Part shown: piece by piece, positions 56,901-63,427 of the stretch
How positions within the stretch are numbered: the first letter of the stretch is position 1
Layout of the letters: each line of letters opens with the position of its first letter
Made by a program: the position numbers and the translations under genes
Source of the DNA: Pseudomonas brassicacearum
GTDB lineage: Bacteria > Pseudomonadota > Gammaproteobacteria > Pseudomonadales > Pseudomonadaceae
Direction: 5' to 3'
DNA: 64,000 bases
Assembly (NCBI RefSeq): GCF_009601685.2
Contig: NZ_CP045701.2
Coordinates: 496,001-560,000, forward strand
Notes under the pieces: generated by a model
The model's database searches: none
Told to the model about the DNA's origin: nothing
What the model saw: the letters and a program-made list of their open reading frames with translations, nothing else

Positions 56901-57970
56901 TCCAGCGTATTGCCTATGTCGGCCGCGGCATCCATCCGTCTTACCCAGGCCGCGATGCCCTCTCCTTCGACGGGACCATTCAAAAACGTATTGCTGATGG
57001 CTGTTTTTTGCGTCGAGCGCAAATCGTCGACCAGATGAACCAGAAAGTTCTTGGCCAGTGGTACGGTGTCCAGCTCACTCCCAGCCTCATCGTCGTTCTT
57101 CAAACTGGACGTCAGTAGCGCCTGACTGGCGAACACTTCCAACGGATGACCTGGACGGTACAAGACGAACCCCGTCGAATGACTGGCATCGTCGGGCCGT
57201 GTCAGCACGACGGCACCCCGTACCGGCAGGCTGAACTCCCAAGGCTGGAGGCTCAGGCTCAAGCTGAAGACGCCGGATGTTGCGCGAGCGCCCCCAAGGC
57301 CCGAGGCTGCAGCCACATGGCGCGTCACCGCGTTGTGGGTGGCCCGGTCCAACGTCGTATCCCGAAGATGAAGATCCGCTTGCGCCTTAAGTTGCGTACC
57401 GAGTTCTTCGGCCAACCAGTCGGCGACACTGCGGCCCGGGGTGAAGTCGGCCGGTGTCGTCCAGAACTCGTCCAGTTTCTGTGTCAGCAGCTGTTCATAG
57501 GATGCTTGCGTGGTGTTCAGCAGCCGCTTGATTTGCTCCTTCGCTTCACGGCTGTTCAGCGCGGCGGGCGTTTGTGTGGAGGAGCCGTTATTGACGACAA
57601 CTTCGAGATAGTCCATCTCGGAGAAAAACGCCTGGATGTCCATCTGACCGGCGACGGCACGCCAGAACAGCGTCTCGAGGTACGACATGGACGCCACTGT
57701 CCGCCTGGACGTCGGCCCAGCGGGCACGCGCTCCGAGAGCGGGATCGGCTCCTCTTGCAGCGTGCGTACAGATAAATCTTCGACCATCAGGTCGCTTGCC
57801 GATACCGGGAAGTTGTCGTTGAACCACTGCTTCAGGTGCTGCCTTGTGATCGTTGAAGGCGTTGGAACGGCGCCATTCAAGCGGAGCATGTGTTGCTGCG
57901 AAGTCATCAGCAGACTGATGTCGGCCTGTGGCGAGTCGAGAGGCGGTGTGGGGGAAGTGTCTTCCTGCAT
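53924..57970 (-). CDS. Large DUF6543 / dermonecrotic-toxin-like protein
   Basis: 1348-residue protein with no signal peptide. Residues about 20-700 resemble the DUF6543/ToxA_N region of Pseudomonas dermonecrotic-type proteins (LDEFWTTPADFTPGRSVADW; RGAVVLTRPDDA; VLYRPGHPLEVF; LTLYTPDAPDGKAFRDV). A Gly/Ala-rich hydrophobic stretch lies near 760-800. After it come QGYLKIGSKYFKSAMQEGER and NQRPVTWKNGRWQIEAPLRL, then a C-terminal region ending KINRYYWYDMARLAPGGGRG, AWRAAFERQRDTWTLQGFFD, YHANK, which may be the toxic module. GC content falls after about residue 844. Start ATG 57970 behind AGGATGAG. No immunity-sized gene fits downstream (98 bases to the LysR stop). Effector role is inference. Confidence 0.8.
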   Translation of the reverse strand: MQEDTSPTPPLDSPQADISLLMTSQQHMLRLNGAVPTPSTITRQHLKQWFNDNFPVSASDLMVEDLSVRTLQEEPIPLSERVPAGPTSRRTVASMSYLETLFWRAVAGQMDIQAFFSEMDYLEVVVNNGSSTQTPAALNSREAKEQIKRLLNTTQASYEQLLTQKLDEFWTTPADFTPGRSVADWLAEELGTQLKAQADLHLRDTTLDRATHNAVTRHVAAASGLGGARATSGVFSLSLSLQPWEFSLPVRGAVVLTRPDDASHSTGFVLYRPGHPLEVFASQALLTSSLKNDDEAGSELDTVPLAKNFLVHLVDDLRSTQKTAISNTFLNGPVEGEGIAAWVRRMDAAADIGNTLDLAGVMDERELRLNLKRLDEWLHDSPHITGADRLAWWKAIQALHQSMVDTPPPPDPVMLATPEALEKRSRTLLARYIAEKYPPVDPDSVSLSFRRELVDPRAPTGTSPFGSGLSQDRVRGIVDDQRSMTQWAMSNLTHDERNAAHPTVVGPLSFAQIVEVIERADLGRRLPAELQLAARERKSQWLALKAKQMRAQVWAAHISGDLRHDKDNTGLNLVLAALDSPTPDRRAKVNGHEVVVRQLQWGDSVLKSIVAFGVRSVASRPSLTLYTPDAPDGKAFRDVDAASGRTLEAALAQALTATPQMTRWLIAQLPLLEQTAQLASMVPTPENLTLDEKIKKVTQSTFTWARARAQADFTAKISSPIVGGNLFEALHETQITHAINTAQTLTVSNAQRDSTAAREGRRNGVMLLTGAMSMVAGGRLGSLFGLAILPTMAGGAAVSAIDNEGGSFSQWTSDFISGMGEVLVEAGQDVIMARASRIRRQACPMLSSLPRMPDPELEPFHLKGFDGKGLVAEGRNRYQDTNGQGYLKIGSKYFKSAMQEGERIIYAPNNRTNQRPVTWKNGRWQIEAPLRLLGGGAVQSLISRYRETPEQKKYNILVEGALITEFSPPVELANTVKRVVNSMPEELVVRILQESMQEVGIRDLDTYRSQLSQVYQTRITAHEKLLHKINMWMHVDSAANYIEARPDGFTLTAAQQILIFNKIERLGGRLIDRKGKFKTVVSSLEDNVTGATFLAITPEKGKLREAVRKISDAHEDVLKTTKKQILDELQPLFPGDGPDIETAKWKYIASPEHREEYKTKFISIFRVEMRRRNMPGLLTEIRQNSLPYVIVNRGRSQQKTMLVTEEDITRFTGKLLSYDAFDIEVMTQARTNKVTGTQPPAESPAPTVLLSAPDKFTVNTSPLAESQMAYDNFPEAARTKVLEIMDDIRAGRVTTKKINRYYWYDMARLAPGGGRGAWRAAFERQRDTWTLQGFFDYHANKPATVWGD

Positions 57971-58284
57971 GTTCTCATCCTGAGAGTTTTCGGAAGAGCA
58001 ACTTATTGCGGGCAGGCGACGATAGGGTGGTAGATGGATACCGCACATAAGCAAGGGAGGCGGTGTACGACGTCCGGTGTTGACCCATGGTCAGGGGCCT
58101 TTGGATTGTAGGAAAACGCGCATTTCGAGTTGCGACACTTCCTATTCGTACCAGATACCCCACCGCTGGGATTGCGACTCGCCTGCGCTGCAACGTCTTA
58201 TTCATCATTCCGAATCGTCCGGCTCAGTGCTCCTCCCCAGCGGCAAGGGACGCAGCCTGAAGCCCATGAATAAGGCCCCTGGAA
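57971..58284. other. Divergent intergenic region of toxin and PAAR-like genes
   Basis: 314 bases without a gene. Possible plus-strand elements TTGCGA (58131-58136) and GATACC (58155-58160) are weak. I see no palindrome or repeat of the REP families. Confidence 0.5.
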
Positions 58285-58818
58285 ATGCACTCATCTTTGG
58301 ACGCCCGCTACACCAACGAAATCTCCCGTGAAGCGCTCCGTCATTTGGATGACTTGTACCTGGAGCAACGCCACCTGGAGGGTTACGGCGAAGAAGTCGC
58401 GGCATTCGTTAATCGACAAAAAGCATTCGTCGAAGCTCATCCGCCCATCGCTATTTATCGAGTGGCCACCGAAGGCAGCCAGACGCGTAACGGCGGAACG
58501 ATCCAGCAGGTGTCATCTTCGTTGACGTTCACCTTGGACAATGGCTGGAAAGTACGCGCCGCGCAGAAAGGCGACCAGGTGGTGTATGCCGATGGCAGCA
58601 CGGCACGGATCATCACCGGCGCCGGGGAAAACAATAGCAACATCGCACTGGTTGGCAGTCGCTTGAGCAATGGCGACGAAATCATCAATACGCTTCAGAA
58701 ACGTTTCTTGATCATCGTGCGTGAAGGTGTGCCGATGGCGGAGGATTTCTTGCCTGCGCTTAGGCTGGCGCAGGTTCATTGTTTGCACTCGAATGCGATG
58801 AAGGAGGACATCCAATGA
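58285..58818 (+). CDS. Small protein with possible PAAR-like C-terminal half
   Basis: 177 residues. The N-terminal helical part (ARYTNEISREALRHLDDLYL, then a coiled-coil-like GYGEEVAAFVNRQKAFVEAH) precedes a beta/Gly-rich part: GWKVRAAQKGDQVVYADGST, ARIITGAGENNSNIALVGSR, LSNGDEIINT. GD...DGSTA.I.TG and ALVGS.LSNGDEI resemble PAAR repeats capping type VI secretion spikes. The match is from memory and partial; hypothetical protein is the safe label. The start ATG at 58285 has a weak ribosome site. AAGGAGG near its 3' end (58801-58807) serves a coupled ATG at 58815 for a gene now lost. Divergent from the toxin-like gene. Confidence 0.65.
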   Translation: MHSSLDARYTNEISREALRHLDDLYLEQRHLEGYGEEVAAFVNRQKAFVEAHPPIAIYRVATEGSQTRNGGTIQQVSSSLTFTLDNGWKVRAAQKGDQVVYADGSTARIITGAGENNSNIALVGSRLSNGDEIINTLQKRFLIIVREGVPMAEDFLPALRLAQVHCLHSNAMKEDIQ

Positions 58819-58916
58819 GTGAGGGTTACTTCAAACCTGTGGGAGCGAGCTTGCTCGCGATGACGGTGGCACAGCCGACATCACTGGCACTGACTCTCCG
58901 CTATCGAATCCTGTAG
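58815..58916 (+). pseudogene. Start of a lost translationally coupled gene
   Basis: ATG at 58815 overlaps the stop of the preceding gene (ATGA) and has a perfect AAGGAGG 7 bases upstream. The frame reads MSEGYFKP and then enters a REP sequence, closing after 33 codons. A gene with such a strong start was most likely truncated when the repeat came in or by deletion to the repeat. Confidence 0.55.
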
Positions 58917-59091
58917 GCGTTGCCGAAGGCTCGGGCCGCGTTCGGACGATCTTTTGATCTTTTGATCTTTTGATCTTTTGATCTTTCGCTTGAGACTCGG
59001 GTGTCTGGGGGAAGATCGCAGCCTCGTTGCACTCGACAGCTCCTACACAGCTCCTACGCAGCGCCTACGCAGCTCCTACGCAGCTCCTACA
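58837..59091. repeat. Repeat cluster: single REP, octamer array and 11-mer array
   Basis: REP CTGTGGGAGCGAGCTTGCTC (58837 onward). Then an inverted element from 58911 (GTAGGCGTTGCCGAAGGCTC) to 59047 (GACAGCTCCTAC) containing GATCTTTT four times plus one variant (58948-58987). Then five tandem 11-base units CAGCTCCTAC(A/G) (59037-59091). The rest of the 296-base gap holds no gene. Confidence 0.88.
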
Positions 59092-59114
59092 TTCCGGCGG
59101 GGCTTCAAAAGGTG

Positions 59115-59294
59115 TTATTGCACCTTCGCCAAATCCCCTTTCAACGCAACCCCCGCCATGATCGCGCCGGTGCTGATGGCTTCGGCCACGGCTTTGTCGA
59201 ATGGCAGGAGCAGCGCGGTATCACGGGCCTGGCTGAGGCTTGGCAGGGTGCTGAGCAACAGGGCGGCGGTCACGGCGATTTTCTTCAACGACAT
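59115..59294 (-). pseudogene. Internally deleted small secreted protein
   Basis: 59 residues: a signal peptide (MSLKKIAVTAALLLSTLPSL, cleaved SQA-RDT), then DTALLLPFDKAVAEA joined to STGAIMAGVALKGDLAKVQ. I recall the family (often misannotated as excinuclease ATPase subunit) as about 140 residues with an opening like RDxxLxxPxxxALxxA and an ending like CxAGxxxAGVAL. Here the middle of roughly 80-90 residues, including conserved cysteines, is absent in frame. Either a decayed gene or a new mini-secreted peptide. It lies 42 bases after the apeR-like gene on the same strand. Confidence 0.55.
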
Positions 59295-59336
59295 CAAGGT
59301 CTCCTTGACGAGGAGTAACAGGGTTTTGAATCCGAT

Positions 59337-60563
59337 TCAGTGCCAGCGGCGGAAAATCAGCGAGGTGTTGACCCCACCAAAGGCGAAGTTGTTGTTCATC
59401 ACGTATTCGTGGCTCATCGACCGTAACTCGTTACGCAGGTAATCGAGCTTGCCACATTGGGGATCAACCTCATCAAGGTTGAAGGTGTGCACGTAGAGGT
59501 CGCGGTTCATCATTTCGATGCTGAACCAGGACTCCAGCGCCCCGCAGGCACCCAGGGTGTGACCGAGGAAGCTTTTCTGCGAGCTGATGGGCATGTGTTC
59601 CCCAAACAGGCTGCTGGTGGCCAGGGTTTCGGCAATGTCGCCCTGTTCGGTGGCGGTGCCGTGGCCGTTGACGTAGCCGATGGCCGAAGGTTCGAGGCCG
59701 GCATCTTCCAGGGCCAGTTCCATGGCCCGGCGCATGGTGAGCAGTTCGGGGCGGGTGGCGTGCTGGCCGTCGGCATTGCTGCCAAAGCCGACGATCTCGG
59801 CATGGATCCGCGCGCCGCGCGCCAACGCATGTTCCAGTTCTTCGAGTACCAAGATGCCGGCGCCTTCGCCGATCACCAGGCCATCGCGGTCCTTGTCGTA
59901 GGGACGCGGGCTGGTTTGCGGCGCATCGTTTTTCAGGCTGGTGGCGTAGAGCGCATCGAACACCATCGCTTCGGTCGGGCACAGCTCTTCGGCGCCACCG
60001 GCGAGCATCAGCGGCAGGCGTCCGAACTTGATGGCCTCGTAGGCATAGCCGATTCCATGGCTGCCGCTGGTGCAGGCGCTGGAGGTGGGAATCAGGCGCC
60101 CGGTCAGCCCGAAGAAGATGCTGATGTTGGCCGCCGTGGTGTGGGGCATCATCCGCACATAGGAGTTGGCGTTCAGCCCTTCGGCCACGCTGTTGAGCAG
60201 CATGTTGCCGAACGCCTTGATCTCGTCGGTGCTGCCGGTGGACGAACCGCAGGACACGCCCATGCGCCCGTCCTTGATCGACGCGTCGCCCAGCAGGCCG
60301 GCGTCGGCCAGGGCCTGTTCCGCCGACGCGACCGCCAGGCGCGAAACCCGGCCCATGCTGCGCAGTTGCTTGCGGGTCCAGTGGGCCGGGACCTGGAAGT
60401 CGTCGATGGGGCCGGCCAGGCGGGTGTTCAGTTCGGTGAAACGGTCCCACTCATCCATGCGCCGGATGCCGCTGCGGTTGGCGGCGAAGTTGGCGGCGAT
60501 GGTCTCCCAGTCGCTGCCTATGGAGGTGATGCCGGCCATGCCGGTGACGACGACGCGCTTCAT
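59337..60563 (-). CDS. apeR: Beta-ketoacyl-ACP synthase (ApeR-like)
   Basis: 408-residue FabF-type ketosynthase. Catalytic triad: Cys164 (SSACTSGSHG), His in NGHGTATEQGD, His in KSFLGHTLGACGALES. In aryl-polyene clusters ApeR is the homodimeric KS that probably acts early in chain building. The ATG at 60563 shares one base with the stop codon of the ketoreductase gene. Symbol given by order and type (O-P-Q-R), not by search; FabF-like lipids enzyme is the alternative. Confidence 0.85.
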   Translation of the reverse strand: MKRVVVTGMAGITSIGSDWETIAANFAANRSGIRRMDEWDRFTELNTRLAGPIDDFQVPAHWTRKQLRSMGRVSRLAVASAEQALADAGLLGDASIKDGRMGVSCGSSTGSTDEIKAFGNMLLNSVAEGLNANSYVRMMPHTTAANISIFFGLTGRLIPTSSACTSGSHGIGYAYEAIKFGRLPLMLAGGAEELCPTEAMVFDALYATSLKNDAPQTSPRPYDKDRDGLVIGEGAGILVLEELEHALARGARIHAEIVGFGSNADGQHATRPELLTMRRAMELALEDAGLEPSAIGYVNGHGTATEQGDIAETLATSSLFGEHMPISSQKSFLGHTLGACGALESWFSIEMMNRDLYVHTFNLDEVDPQCGKLDYLRNELRSMSHEYVMNNNFAFGGVNTSLIFRRWH

Positions 60564-61291
60564 CAGCACAAGCCTCCGTTGACGGCCAGGACCTGCCGGG
60601 TGATGTAGCTGGCTTCGGCGGACATCAGGAAATTCACCGCGCCGGCCACTTCTTCCGGGGTGCCCATGCGCTGGGCGGGGATCATTTTCATCAGTTCTTC
60701 CACGGGTACGTTTTCATTGAGCATGGCGGTGTCGATCAGGCCTGGCGCGACGCAGTTGACGGTGATCTTGCGCTTGCCCAGCTCGATTGCCAACGCCTTG
60801 GCCGCGCCGATCAAACCGGCCTTCGAGGCGCTGTAGTTGACCTGGCCGCGATTGCCGATCAGGCCGGAAACCGAGGTGATACAGACGATCCGCCCGGCGG
60901 CGCGACGACGGATCATCGGCATCATCACCGGATGCAGCACGTTATAGAACCCGTCGAGGTTGGTGCGCATCACCACATCCCAGTCGTCTTCGCTCAGGGC
61001 CGGGAAGGCACCATCGCGGGTCAGGCCGGCGTTGAGCACCACGCCGTAATAGGCACCGTGGGTTTCGACATCGGCTTCGAGAATGGCCTTGCACGCGGCA
61101 CGGTCGGCCACGTCGAATTGCAGCACTCGGGCATTGCGGCCCAGGGCCTGGATTTGCGCCTGGACCGTCTCGGCCTCGGCGCGGCCGCTGCGGCAGTGCA
61201 GCACGATGTCGTGCCCGGCCTGGGCCAGGCGCAGGGCGATGGCGCGGCCGATACCACGGCTGGAGCCGGTGACCAGTACGGATTCAGTCAT
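60563..61291 (-). CDS. apeQ: 3-ketoacyl-ACP reductase, SDR family (ApeQ-like)
   Basis: 242-residue FabG-type short-chain dehydrogenase. NADPH motif VTGSSRGIGRAIA (about 7-19), NAG at LNAGLTRDG, catalytic Ser in CITSVSG and YxxxK in YSASK. Overlaps the dehydratase gene upstream by ATGA. Reduces the beta-keto group in each polyene extension cycle by analogy with ApeQ. Confidence 0.9.
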   Translation of the reverse strand: MTESVLVTGSSRGIGRAIALRLAQAGHDIVLHCRSGRAEAETVQAQIQALGRNARVLQFDVADRAACKAILEADVETHGAYYGVVLNAGLTRDGAFPALSEDDWDVVMRTNLDGFYNVLHPVMMPMIRRRAAGRIVCITSVSGLIGNRGQVNYSASKAGLIGAAKALAIELGKRKITVNCVAPGLIDTAMLNENVPVEELMKMIPAQRMGTPEEVAGAVNFLMSAEASYITRQVLAVNGGLC

Positions 61292-61755
61292 GACGGGTTT
61301 CCTGTTGCGGACGGTTCATGAAGGTAATGGGCGGCCTGGGGCGGACGGAATACGTTGAGCCGGGCCGTGGCATGGATGCCGGGGCCGCGGATGTGGCATT
61401 CGAACACGCCCATGCCGTTGTCGTCTTCCAGGGAGCGCACACCGTGGATGGTCAGTTCGACGCCCACGGGAAAACACTCGACGTTGCATTCGAACTTGCG
61501 GGTGCCGAGCAAAAAGCCCAGCGCCACGGCATCACCCCGTTGGCGTGCATGGCAACCGGCAAACGCCGCGACGCTTTGGGCCATCAGCTCGATGCCGACC
61601 CAGGCCGGCAGCGCGCCGTCGTCGCGGCTGAACAAGCCGCCGGGCTTGACGGTGGCGTGGGTATGGATCTGTTCGTCATCGAACGACAGGATCCGGTCGA
61701 TGAGGATCATGTCGCCGGCATGGGGCAGCAGTTCGGCGAGCGGCCAGTCAATCAT
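61288..61755 (-). CDS. apeP: Hotdog-fold dehydratase (ApeP-like)
   Basis: 155-residue single-hotdog protein: ELLPHAGDMILIDRILSFDD (FabZ-like His) and AWVGIELMAQSVAAFAGCHA. In the aryl-polyene system ApeP pairs with ApeI as 3-hydroxyacyl-ACP dehydratase; ApeI is not in the window. ATGA overlaps on both sides. Confidence 0.88.
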   Translation of the reverse strand: MIDWPLAELLPHAGDMILIDRILSFDDEQIHTHATVKPGGLFSRDDGALPAWVGIELMAQSVAAFAGCHARQRGDAVALGFLLGTRKFECNVECFPVGVELTIHGVRSLEDDNGMGVFECHIRGPGIHATARLNVFRPPQAAHYLHEPSATGNPS

Positions 61756-62948
61756 GGGGCGTCTCCGATAATCAGGCTGACGTTGTTGCCGCCGAATGCA
61801 AATGAATTGCTCATCAGGCGGCGTGGGGTGGCCGGGTTCAGGCGGGTGCCGGCGGTGACCCAGTCCAGTGCCGGCAGGGCCGGATCGGCCTTGCCGTCCC
61901 AGGCATGCGGCGGCAAGGCCAGGGCGGTGTTTTCGGTGCTCAGGGCCAGCCAGCAGAATGCTGCTTCCAATGCCCCTGCCGCGCCGAGGGTATGGCCGGT
62001 CATGGGCTTGGTGGACGAGCAGGGCACGCCCGCCGGAAACAGCCCGGCCACTGCCTGGCTTTCCATGGCGTCATTGTGTTGCGTGGCGGTGCCGTGCAGG
62101 TTCAGGTAGTCGATCTGGCTGGCCTCGAGGCCGGCGCAGCGCAGGGCTTTTTCCATGGCCTGGCGGGCGCCGCGACCGCTGGGTTCAGGTGCGGAAATAT
62201 GGTGGGCATCGGAACTGGCGCCGTCGCCGAGCAAGGCAATCGGTGTGCCTTCGCCTGGCGTCTTGCTCATGAGAAACAGCACCGCTGCTTCGCCAATGTT
62301 GATGCCGCTGCGGTTCACCGAAAACGGATTGCAGCGTTCGTTCGACACCGCTTCCAGTGCGGAAAAACCGTTGAGGGTCAGTTTGCACAGGCTGTCCACG
62401 CCACCGCACAGCACGGCATCGCACAGGCCCAGGTCCAGCAGGCGCCGGGCGCTCATCAAGGCGCGGGCGCTGGAGGTGCAGGCCGTGGAAATCACGTACG
62501 ACGGGCCGCTCAGGCCGAGCCATTCGGAAAGAAAATTGGCCGGCGCACTGAGTTCCTGTTGCTGGTAGTCGTAGCCATCGGGGAAGCGCTGCTCGCGCAG
62601 GTAATGGGCAATGCCCTGGCTGGCTTCATCGATCCCCGAAGTGCTGGTGCCCAACACGATGCCGATGCGGGCGCGACCGTAGGCCTCGATGGCCTGGTCG
62701 ATCTCGGCGCGAATCTGCAACCCGGCTTCCAGCAGCAGTTGATTGTTACGGCTGCGGTGCGCCAACAGGGTTGGGGGAATGGGGGCGAGTTCACCCGGCA
62801 CTGCGGCAACCGGCAATGCACGTTCGGCCACCCAGCCGTCCTTGATACGCACGCCCGAGCAGTCGCCGGCAAACAGGTTGCGTGCCACCTCATGTTTGTT
62901 GCGGCCGAGGGCGCAAATCACCCCGAGGGCATTCAAATAGGCGGTCAT
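61752..62948 (-). CDS. apeO: Beta-ketoacyl-ACP synthase (ApeO-like)
   Basis: 398-residue ketosynthase with Cys157 (VISTACTSSARAL), His in LHGTATQHNDAMES and His in MTGHTLGAAGALEA. All three catalytic residues are kept, so it is the active KS rather than a chain-length factor (ApeC), which must lie elsewhere. Start MTAYLNALGVICALGRNKHE overlaps the DUF3261 stop by 4 bases. Confidence 0.86.
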   Translation of the reverse strand: MTAYLNALGVICALGRNKHEVARNLFAGDCSGVRIKDGWVAERALPVAAVPGELAPIPPTLLAHRSRNNQLLLEAGLQIRAEIDQAIEAYGRARIGIVLGTSTSGIDEASQGIAHYLREQRFPDGYDYQQQELSAPANFLSEWLGLSGPSYVISTACTSSARALMSARRLLDLGLCDAVLCGGVDSLCKLTLNGFSALEAVSNERCNPFSVNRSGINIGEAAVLFLMSKTPGEGTPIALLGDGASSDAHHISAPEPSGRGARQAMEKALRCAGLEASQIDYLNLHGTATQHNDAMESQAVAGLFPAGVPCSSTKPMTGHTLGAAGALEAAFCWLALSTENTALALPPHAWDGKADPALPALDWVTAGTRLNPATPRRLMSNSFAFGGNNVSLIIGDAP

Positions 62949-63427
62949 GGGGCGTTCTCGGTCAACGGTGTGATGCGGTAGCGTGGGCCTTGGAGCAGGC
63001 TCATTTCAAAATCCAGCGGCTGCGTGTAGCGCACCTGCCAGCGACTATCGAGCGTCCGTTGCGACGCCTGTTGCCGGGCGGCCGGGTAGTTGTCGGACAG
63101 TTCGGTTTCAGGAGTCAGGGCGAACAACAGCGCCGCGAACAACTCCCGGGCCTCGGCATTGGGCGGCAGCAGACCGTCAGCCTGCCACCGGCCAGCGACC
63201 AGGCGCTGGCGGGCCACGGGAATGCCCAGCGGGTCCATCATCGACCAGCGAAGGCCTGCGTCTTCGCGCTGGATCACCAGCAGCCAGTCCTGGCGTTGGC
63301 CGGCCATTGTCCGCTCGATGTGCAGTTGCATCGGCAAGGCCAGGGTTGGCGTGCGCTCGGGCAGCGGCGCATGGCTGGCGCAGGCGCTGAGCAGCAACAG
63401 GCAGCCGAGAAGCAGGGCACGAATCAT
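62945..63427 (-). CDS. DUF3261 lipoprotein of the aryl-polyene cluster
   Basis: 160-residue lipoprotein. The signal sequence MIRALLLGCLLLLSAC has lipobox LLSAC (Cys16) and the mature part is LolA-like in size. Conserved WSMMDPLGIPVARQRL and WQADGLLPPNAEARELFAAL. Members accompany aryl-polyene clusters and may help move the lipid to the outer membrane (inference). I choose ATG 63427, which overlaps the methyltransferase stop; longer starts run into that gene. Confidence 0.88.
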   Translation of the reverse strand: MIRALLLGCLLLLSACASHAPLPERTPTLALPMQLHIERTMAGQRQDWLLVIQREDAGLRWSMMDPLGIPVARQRLVAGRWQADGLLPPNAEARELFAALLFALTPETELSDNYPAARQQASQRTLDSRWQVRYTQPLDFEMSLLQGPRYRITPLTENAP

